Below, piece by piece: positions 58,150-64,000 of a stretch of DNA of 64,000 nucleotides. The notes beneath the pieces are model-generated. The model searched no databases, had not been told where the DNA came from, and saw only the letters and a list, made by a program, of their open reading frames with translations. Both the position numbers and the translations under genes were made by a program. This DNA is from Rhodobacterales bacterium LSUCC0387. Its GTDB lineage: Bacteria; Pseudomonadota; Alphaproteobacteria; Rhodobacterales; Rhodobacteraceae. The stretch spans positions 621,501 through 685,500 of the forward strand of contig WVSR01000001.1 in the NCBI GenBank assembly GCA_015689775.1, in the 5' to 3' direction. Position 1 is the first letter of the stretch. Every line of letters starts with the position of its first letter.

Positions 58150-59091
58150 CTAATACCCCGCCGTGCGATCTACCAGATGCAAGAGGGCCTCGCCCGCCTC
58201 ACGACGGCGGATATTCTCGGCGATGGTTTCCGATGCCGTCTCGGCCCTTGTGGCAGAGGCAATATGCGGGGTGACAGTGACCTGTGGGTGGCTCCAATAG
58301 GAGTGGGTGGTAGGCAGGGGTTCAATGGTGAAAACATCCAAAGTGGCCGCTGCGATTTTGCCTGTGTCGAGCGCGGCCAAAAGTGCCGCATCATCGATCA
58401 AACTGCCGCGTCCTGGGTTGATGATCTTGGCCCCTTGGGGCAGGGCGGCGAGGGTGGTTTGATTGATCACACCACGCGTAGCGGCCGTATCCGGCAGAAG
58501 TGTCACCAATATCTCGGCATGGCGCAATGCATCGAAAAGCCTGTCTTCACCATGATAGCAGGCGATGCCTTCGATTGATTTTGGGCTTCGCGACCAGCCC
58601 GCAACATCAAAGCCAATTCGTGCAAGGCTTTGTGCCGCGGCCGCGCCCAACACCCCAAGACCTAGGACGGTCACCTTGCGATCACGCGCTAAGGGCGGCA
58701 CCAAATTGGGGCGCCAGACCCCATCTTGCCCTGCAAGGAAATCGTCAATCATGAGGTGATAACGCAGCACATGACCCGTGACGAATTCGAGCATACCTTG
58801 CGTCAGGCCATAATCGACCATGCGGGCAAGCGGCATGGTGATTGTTTCATTGCCGACAATATCCTCAACCCCTGCCCAAAGGCTCAGCACTGCCTTTGCG
58901 CGGGTGAAGGGGGTGAAATTCTGTAGCCCTGAATTGGGTGCGTAGATGATATAATCCACCTCAGCTGGGTCAGCCTCAGTGGTTAGGCCTGTGGCATCAA
59001 TCCCTGCCTTCTGCAACGCCTTGCGCAGTGCGGGTTCATATTCCGCCCATTTTTCAGATTTTGCAGCGAAAAGGATGGTGGGGGATCGCAT
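58150..59091 (-). CDS. Glyoxylate/hydroxypyruvate reductase A-like D-2-hydroxyacid dehydrogenase
   Basis: A 313-residue NAD(P)-dependent enzyme of the GhrA group, reducing glyoxylate and hydroxypyruvate. VTVLGLGVLGAAAAQSL is the nucleotide fold. The catalytic set appears as INPGRGSLIDD (Arg), a following Glu in FTIEPLPTTH and HIASATR (His). The N-terminal segment ILFAAKSEKWAEYEP is typical of GhrA. It would handle the products of the glyoxylate aminotransferase at 29363. It is transcribed away from mre genes and ends opposite sucB. Confidence 0.87.
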   Translation of the reverse strand: MRSPTILFAAKSEKWAEYEPALRKALQKAGIDATGLTTEADPAEVDYIIYAPNSGLQNFTPFTRAKAVLSLWAGVEDIVGNETITMPLARMVDYGLTQGMLEFVTGHVLRYHLMIDDFLAGQDGVWRPNLVPPLARDRKVTVLGLGVLGAAAAQSLARIGFDVAGWSRSPKSIEGIACYHGEDRLFDALRHAEILVTLLPDTAATRGVINQTTLAALPQGAKIINPGRGSLIDDAALLAALDTGKIAAATLDVFTIEPLPTTHSYWSHPQVTVTPHIASATRAETASETIAENIRRREAGEALLHLVDRTAGY

Positions 59092-59165
59092 AGCCTGCTC
59101 CTGATATGTACGATGCGATTAGGGCTATCAGAGGGCGCAGGGCGGGAAAACCCGCCAATTTCACT

Positions 59166-60305
59166 TTAGCGTGGACGATGGATATGGGCCGATTGCACCA
59201 AACCAAACGCTGCTAAAACCACCATCATTACTGAGCCGCCATAAGAGACGAGCGGCAAAGGCACGCCCACCACGGGGGTCAACCCCATGACCATTGCCAT
59301 ATTGATTGCGAAATAGAGGAAAAAGGTTGCTGCAATCCCAATGCTAAGCAGCGAGGCGAAGCGATCTTTGGTGGAAAGGGCCGTCCAAATACACAGGGCT
59401 ACAATCAGCAGATAGATAAACAGTAGGGAGGATGCACCGATAAAGCCGAATTCCTCAGCCAAGGTCGTGAAGATGAAATCGGTGTGTTTCTCGGGCAAAA
59501 AGTTTAGGCGGCTTTGCGTGCCTTCCATAAACCCCCGCCCTGAAAACCCGCCCGATCCAAGCGCGATCTGACTTTGGGTGATATGGTATCCTGCGCCAAG
59601 CGGGTCTTGGGTTGGATCAAGGAAGGTATCGATGCGGCGGAATTGGTAATCTTTGATCAATTGCCATGATGTGCCGCGTGATGCGAAGACAGAAAAGACC
59701 GCGCCCACGCCCGCCGCAATCAACCCGCCAAAATAGGCCCAGTGAACGCCCGCGGCAAAAACCACCGCGCCACCGCCCAAAAGCAGCAGGAGGGCTGTGC
59801 CCAAATCGGGCTGCTTGAGGGTCAAAAACACGGGCACCAAGATCAGGATCAGGGGCGGCAGGATATAGAGCGGATGCGATTTCTTCGTAGGATCGAGGCG
59901 CGCATAATAGGCGGCCAAGACCATCACGATGGTAATTTTTGCCAATTCTGAGGGTTGTAAGCGGAACCCACCAAGGTCAATCCAACGCTGCGCGCCCATG
60001 CCGACTGTGCCGAAAAATTCGACAATGAGCAGCAACACAAGTGAGAACGCATAGCCCAGCCATGACACCATCCGCCAAAAGGCAATTGGGATCAGGGCAA
60101 TGATGAACATCGCGGTCATGCCGAGCGCGAAACGCTGCACTTGCGGAATGACCCAAGGTCGTGTTGAGCCCCCCGCGACCGCGTAAAGCATCATAAACCC
60201 GATGCAGGACACAAGGGTCAGAAGCACCACAAGCGGCCAATTGAAATACAGCACCTTGCGCCACCCGCTTGGCATTGTATTGATCTGATAAAGTGAAAAA
60301 CTCAT
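59166..60305 (-). CDS. rodA: Rod-shape peptidoglycan polymerase RodA
   Basis: A 379-residue SEDS-family glycosyltransferase with about ten membrane helices that polymerises lipid II with PBP2. WIDLGGFRLQPSELAKI is the RodA signature, and KHTDFIFTTLAEEFGFIG is the conserved extracytoplasmic loop with the catalytic aspartate. It overlaps mrdA by 4 nt (ATGA) and is the last gene of the cluster mreB-mreC-mreD-mrdA-rodA. Confidence 0.96.
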   Translation of the reverse strand: MSFSLYQINTMPSGWRKVLYFNWPLVVLLTLVSCIGFMMLYAVAGGSTRPWVIPQVQRFALGMTAMFIIALIPIAFWRMVSWLGYAFSLVLLLIVEFFGTVGMGAQRWIDLGGFRLQPSELAKITIVMVLAAYYARLDPTKKSHPLYILPPLILILVPVFLTLKQPDLGTALLLLLGGGAVVFAAGVHWAYFGGLIAAGVGAVFSVFASRGTSWQLIKDYQFRRIDTFLDPTQDPLGAGYHITQSQIALGSGGFSGRGFMEGTQSRLNFLPEKHTDFIFTTLAEEFGFIGASSLLFIYLLIVALCIWTALSTKDRFASLLSIGIAATFFLYFAINMAMVMGLTPVVGVPLPLVSYGGSVMMVVLAAFGLVQSAHIHRPR

Positions 60306-62269
60306 GCGCGACTTGTCCCTGTGGTGCCAGATTTTGGGGCATCTGGACTGCCGCGCCGTGGCAAAAGGGTCATGGTAGCATGGCGCTCTTGCACGGCCGC
60401 ACGCTGGTTTGCAGGATATGCGTCCAGCGGGGGCAGATCATCAAACATAGCATAAAGCAAAATATCGCGCGCAAGGGGCGCTGCTGCCGCCGACCCACCG
60501 CCGCCATGTTCCACGATTAGGGCAATGGCATAGCGCGGCGCATGCGCGGGCGCATAGCCCACAAAGAGGGCGTGATCGCGCCGTTCCCACGGAAGGTCTT
60601 CATTGCGGATGACGCCTGCTGCCCGTTCAGCAGCGGTGATGTTGCGCACTTGGCTTGTGCCTGTTTTGCCTGCAATCAAATAGTCCTGCAAAACTGTGCG
60701 GCTGCCCAAGGCCGTACCGCGCGCGCCATTTGAGACTTCAAACATCCCATCGCGAATTTTTGCTAGATTGGCGGGATTTACATCCAAAGGTGTGATGGCA
60801 GGGTAATCAGGCTCTACCCCGTCCACGCTGCGAACAAGGCGCGGATTAAGATCTAGGCCAGAGGCAAGCCGCGCGGCCATCACAGCCAGCTGTAAAGGAG
60901 AATTGAGAACAAAGCCCTGGCCGATGGACGCGTTGAGCGTGTCGCCCATTACCCATGGCTCACCGCGATTGGATAATTTCCAATCCATCGTGGGCGCAAT
61001 GCCTGTGGCTACGCCTGAAAGAGGAACATCATGGCGCACTCCGCAGCCCAGCCGTTCCGCCATGGCTGAAATGGCATCAATGCCAACGCGTTGTGCGAGA
61101 TCGTAATAATACACATCACAGCTTTGCGCGATGCTTTGCACCATATCCATGCGACCATGGCCGCCCTGCTTCCAGCAATGGAAACGCCGATTGCCCAGCT
61201 CGATGGATCCACCACAAAACACAGTGTCGGACGGATCAATCAACCCTGCCTCTAGCGCGGCCAAAGCCACGACTATTTTATAGGTCGATCCAGGCGGGTA
61301 GAGGCCCTGCGTGGCTTTGTTGGCCAAGGGGCGATAGGGGTCTGTGTTCAACGTTTCCCAGATGGACGAAGGGATGCCGCGCACAAAGAGGTTCGGATCA
61401 TAAGTGGGCGCTGAGGCCAAGGCGAGGATGTCGCCGTTTTGGGTGTCGATCACCACCGCGCCCGCGCTTTCCCCTCCAAGCCGCGCTTCGGCATAGTTTT
61501 GGAGATAGGCATCAACCGTCAGTTGCACATCCGCACCAGGTTGGGCCTCACTGCGGTCAAGCTCGCGCATCACGCGACCTGCGGCGTTCACCTCGACCCG
61601 CTTGCTGCCTGCACGCCCACGCAAGATATCCTCAAGCCGTGCTTCGACATTATAGCGCCCGACTTGGAAATCGGGGATTTGCAGCACAGGGTCAGTGTCC
61701 CCTGTCGTCTCGAGATAATAATCCGAGACAGGCCCCACGTAGCCCACAACGTGAGAGAAATCTGCCCCAAGCGGATAATCCCGCGACAATCCCACATCAG
61801 GCGTGATCCCTGGAAGTGCGGGGGCATTGACCGAAACCAGAGAGAACTCCTCCCATGATAGACGATCTGCAATAGTGACAGGCACGAAGGGCGGGCGGGA
61901 CATCATCTCGTCACGTGCCCGATCTAGTTTCGCGCGGTCGATATTCACAATGCGGCTTAAGCGCGACAGCACCAAATCCACATCCCCCGCATCCTCGCGC
62001 ACCATCGTGATGCGGTAATTGGGCGAGTTGTCGGCCAGAACTGTGCCATGGCGGTCATAGATCACCCCACGCGCAGGGGGCAACAGGCGGAGGTTGATCC
62101 GGTTTTCTTCGGCCAAAAGCCGAAAATCATCAGCCCGCTCAAGTTGCAAATAGCGCATGCGCCCTGCCAGCACGAGGCAGGTGGTGCTCATAAGCCCACC
62201 CAAAACCAACGCGCGGCGGGACATTTGCGCGTTATTATCTTGGTTTTTGCGTTTCTGACTGCGGGCCAT
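60302..62269 (-). CDS. mrdA: Penicillin-binding protein 2 (peptidoglycan transpeptidase)
   Basis: A 655-residue class B PBP that cross-links peptidoglycan along the lateral wall. It has an N-terminal basic tail, one membrane helix near residues 20-35, a PBP-dimerisation domain, and a transpeptidase domain with Ser328 in the STYK motif. The second motif is SCDVYYYDL and the third is KTGT. It works with RodA. A Glu/Pro-rich C-terminal extension (QRAAVQERHA, DAPKSGTTGTSRA) follows the fold. It starts 2 bp after mreD. Confidence 0.96.
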   Translation of the reverse strand: MARSQKRKNQDNNAQMSRRALVLGGLMSTTCLVLAGRMRYLQLERADDFRLLAEENRINLRLLPPARGVIYDRHGTVLADNSPNYRITMVREDAGDVDLVLSRLSRIVNIDRAKLDRARDEMMSRPPFVPVTIADRLSWEEFSLVSVNAPALPGITPDVGLSRDYPLGADFSHVVGYVGPVSDYYLETTGDTDPVLQIPDFQVGRYNVEARLEDILRGRAGSKRVEVNAAGRVMRELDRSEAQPGADVQLTVDAYLQNYAEARLGGESAGAVVIDTQNGDILALASAPTYDPNLFVRGIPSSIWETLNTDPYRPLANKATQGLYPPGSTYKIVVALAALEAGLIDPSDTVFCGGSIELGNRRFHCWKQGGHGRMDMVQSIAQSCDVYYYDLAQRVGIDAISAMAERLGCGVRHDVPLSGVATGIAPTMDWKLSNRGEPWVMGDTLNASIGQGFVLNSPLQLAVMAARLASGLDLNPRLVRSVDGVEPDYPAITPLDVNPANLAKIRDGMFEVSNGARGTALGSRTVLQDYLIAGKTGTSQVRNITAAERAAGVIRNEDLPWERRDHALFVGYAPAHAPRYAIALIVEHGGGGSAAAAPLARDILLYAMFDDLPPLDAYPANQRAAVQERHATMTLLPRRGSPDAPKSGTTGTSRA

Positions 62270-62271
62270 GG

Positions 62272-62799
62272 TTAAACATTGTCTGGGTCTGCGGCGGATA
62301 GTCTATCCAACCCGATCAAATATTTCGAGATCACAACCAGCGCGGGGTAAGCTGCGATGGTCACAATCGCGTGCAAGGCCACCTCGCCAAAGGGGGGCTG
62401 ATCCGCCAAAAGCAATGTCAAAAGCACCCGCTCGGCCAAAGTAACAGCCAAGATCACGATGGTCACTGTGCCAAACTCGCTGAGAAACGTCATGTTTTCG
62501 ATTTGCGGCTGGCGTTTGCGCAGACTTTCGGAGGCTAAGACTATCAGCAGCGCACCCAAGCCGACAGGCGCATGGGTCAAAAAGTCTGAGATTAAGAAAA
62601 CGATGGCAATAGCCCCAAGCGGGACAACATTGGGATGCCTGAGCAGCCAAGCAAGGGTTAGCGCCGTGATCAAGTCGGGGCTTGGCAGACTACCTTCGTC
62701 AAAACCTAAAGGCAGGATTTGCCAAAGAAGGATGAACAGGCAGAGCGCCAGATAATAAGCGCGATAAATCCATATGCGGAGGGTCAAAGGGTCGGTCAT
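62272..62799 (-). CDS. mreD: Rod-shape-determining protein MreD
   Basis: A 175-residue integral membrane protein with five or six helices (LPLGFDEGSLPSPDLITALTL, then LGAIAIVFLISDFLTHAPVG; parts given only). MreD is the least conserved Mre protein and links MreC and the peptidoglycan synthases. Assignment leans on size, helices and the exact position between mreC and mrdA with 4 nt overlap to mreC. Confidence 0.88.
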   Translation of the reverse strand: MTDPLTLRIWIYRAYYLALCLFILLWQILPLGFDEGSLPSPDLITALTLAWLLRHPNVVPLGAIAIVFLISDFLTHAPVGLGALLIVLASESLRKRQPQIENMTFLSEFGTVTIVILAVTLAERVLLTLLLADQPPFGEVALHAIVTIAAYPALVVISKYLIGLDRLSAADPDNV

Positions 62800-63743
62800 G
62801 TGCCATCCCCCTCCGTGTCTTGTGCTGCGGCGGTTTCTGGCACGGGGTCGGCTTCGATCTGATCCCCTGTTCCCCCATTTTCGGGCAAGGGCGGGCCGAT
62901 CAATGTGTCGCTGTCATTGAGCGGCACAACATCGGGGTTGCGCATGATCCGCAGGAAATTCAGCCGACCAAAATCAGCAGCAAGCCGTGCGCGCAGGTCG
63001 CGTTCTGGGTCAACGACCACTTGGCCAACCAACAGCCCCGCAGGGTATAATCCGTCCGCGCCCGATGTCACGATACGATCCCCTGCGGCGATGTCTTCGG
63101 GGGTTTCGATGAAATCAATAAGCGGGGCGGCGCTGTTGTCGCCTGTCAGCAAGGCCTGCTGCCCAGATGGTTGGATCAATACAGGCACGCGGCTGTTGCT
63201 ATCGGTCAACAATAAAACGCGCGCTGTGCGTTCCCCAAGGCCCGCGATCCGTCCGACCAAGCCAAGCCCGTCCATGGCGGCCCATCCGTCTTCCACCCCA
63301 TCGCGCGCGCCCACATTCAGCAGAACCGAGCGGCGGAATGGCGATCCGCTATCAGCCAAAACAATCCCTGAAATCCAAGTCAGCGATGGGTCAGGCTGAA
63401 CGCGGTTCAAATCCAACAGGCGGGCATTTTCTTGTTCAAGCTGAATCGCCGCCTCGCGCCATGCGCGCATCTGTTGCAACTCGCGGCGCAGCTGTTCGTT
63501 CTGTTCATAGAGGCGCGCGTAAGATTGGAAATCATCGACCATCCGCGCAAGCCCAGTAACGGGTGCCATGGCCCATTCCATGTTGGGAACGATGCGATCC
63601 ACCACAGCGGCGCGGATGCGTTCTGCGCGCGGGTTGTCAATGCGCCACAGCAAGATGAACCCAAAAAGGACGATGATCAGAATGACCACCAAAAGGCGGC
63701 GTGTTGGATTGGCGAGATTTTCCTCGTGTCTATCTCGTGCCAT
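62796..63743 (-). CDS. mreC: Rod-shape-determining protein MreC
   Basis: A 315-residue protein with a membrane helix at about residues 18-34, a coiled coil near 70-105 (LYEQNEQLRRELQQMRAWREA, parts given) and a periplasmic beta domain containing GIVLADSGSPFRRSVLLNVGARDGV (parts: VLADSGSPFRRSVLLNVGA). It bridges MreB and the periplasmic synthases. The C-terminal tail is acidic and Pro/Glu-rich. It overlaps mreD by 4 nt. Confidence 0.94.
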   Translation of the reverse strand: MARDRHEENLANPTRRLLVVILIIVLFGFILLWRIDNPRAERIRAAVVDRIVPNMEWAMAPVTGLARMVDDFQSYARLYEQNEQLRRELQQMRAWREAAIQLEQENARLLDLNRVQPDPSLTWISGIVLADSGSPFRRSVLLNVGARDGVEDGWAAMDGLGLVGRIAGLGERTARVLLLTDSNSRVPVLIQPSGQQALLTGDNSAAPLIDFIETPEDIAAGDRIVTSGADGLYPAGLLVGQVVVDPERDLRARLAADFGRLNFLRIMRNPDVVPLNDSDTLIGPPLPENGGTGDQIEADPVPETAAAQDTEGDGT

Positions 63744-63804
63744 ATCCGCATAACCTTGTCATCTCGCCTCAGCCTCTCTGCCCGTAGACAGGAGACTGAC
63801 CCAA

Positions 63805-64000
63805 TCACGACTCGTAATCAATGGCGTGGCGGAGTTGCTTTTCATATTCAAGCGCCTTGCCCGTGCCAAGTGCCACGCAGTTGAGGCTTTCATCCGCAAC
63901 GGAAATGGCGAGGCCAGTCTGTTCACGCAGCGCCAGATCAAGTTCGCCCAAGAGTGCACCGCCACCTGTCAGCATAACCCCGCGATCTACGATATCAGCC
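63805..64000 (-). CDS. mreB: Rod-shape-determining actin MreB, C-terminal part (cut by window edge)
   Basis: The last 64 codons of mreB on the minus strand; the gene continues beyond 64000. The fragment reads IVDRGVMLTGGGALLGELD, the conserved C-terminal motif of MreB including the GGG nucleotide-binding turn, and ends RHAIDYES. MreB forms membrane-associated filaments that direct lateral wall synthesis. It is 61 bp upstream of mreC, the start of the mre operon. Confidence 0.92.
   Translation of the reverse strand, partial: ADIVDRGVMLTGGGALLGELDLALREQTGLAISVADESLNCVALGTGKALEYEKQLRHAIDYES

Overview
The window reads as a chromosomal segment of an alphaproteobacterium of the order Rhodobacterales, most likely the Roseobacter group. 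Several features support this together: ethylmalonyl-CoA pathway genes (ccr, ecm, mch, mcl2), an F0 ATP synthase operon with a divided b/b' stalk and no F1 genes beside it, a B12-dependent class II ribonucleotide reductase, the hisS-hisZ-hisG arrangement, DUF1989, DUF1737, NnrU and DUF1523 genes, an HvrA-like H-NS relative, and an ALDH16-type aldehyde dehydrogenase. The species cannot be named from this sequence alone. I saw no tRNA, rRNA, insertion sequence, prophage or CRISPR array.

Layout. 1-1.3 kb: divergent haem genes hemE (cut by the window edge) and hemC. 1.3-7 kb: a peptide-binding protein, an M20 amidohydrolase, small membrane proteins, and LysR and ArsR regulators. 7-9.8 kb: the F0 operon atpI-B-E-b'-b. 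9.9-24 kb: a dimethylglycine dehydrogenase-like flavoenzyme, dnaE, slyX, hisS-hisZ-hisG, nrdJ and rpsD, with several decayed genes around rpsD. 24.6-35.9 kb: ileS, yghU, ygfZ, an aminotransferase acting on glyoxylate, a deoC-ALDH16-aminotransferase operon, and rpe. 35.9-39.6 kb: the divergent pair ccr/ecm. 39.7-42.3 kb: an interrupted H-NS-family gene, ornithine decarboxylase and a DUF1989 gene. 42.4-58.1 kb: a block of central carbon metabolism made of sdhCDAB, mch-DUF1737-nnrU-mcl2, mdh and sucCDAB. 58.1-64 kb: a hydroxypyruvate/glyoxylate reductase and the rod-shape cluster mreB-mreC-mreD-mrdA-rodA.

Metabolically, the window combines a nearly complete oxidative half of the TCA cycle (2-oxoglutarate dehydrogenase E1/E2, succinyl-CoA ligase, succinate dehydrogenase, malate dehydrogenase) with four steps of the ethylmalonyl-CoA pathway, which feeds acetyl-CoA carbon into malate and succinate through glyoxylate. 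Aminotransferase and reductase genes for glyoxylate and hydroxypyruvate, and a methylated-amine oxidase, fit one-carbon and glycine-betaine metabolism.

The most notable unexplained signal is a pair of TGTGATCAC palindromes, 21 bp apart centre to centre, upstream of sdhC and again upstream of sucC with the same spacing and polarity. This looks like a shared operator for a TCA-cycle regulon. A second theme is gene decay. There are two genes with a clean in-frame stop codon (an H-NS family gene and a small membrane protein), a truncated Hint-protein N-terminus, an outer-membrane-protein tail, and a sulfotransferase-like P-loop fragment inside the sdh operon.
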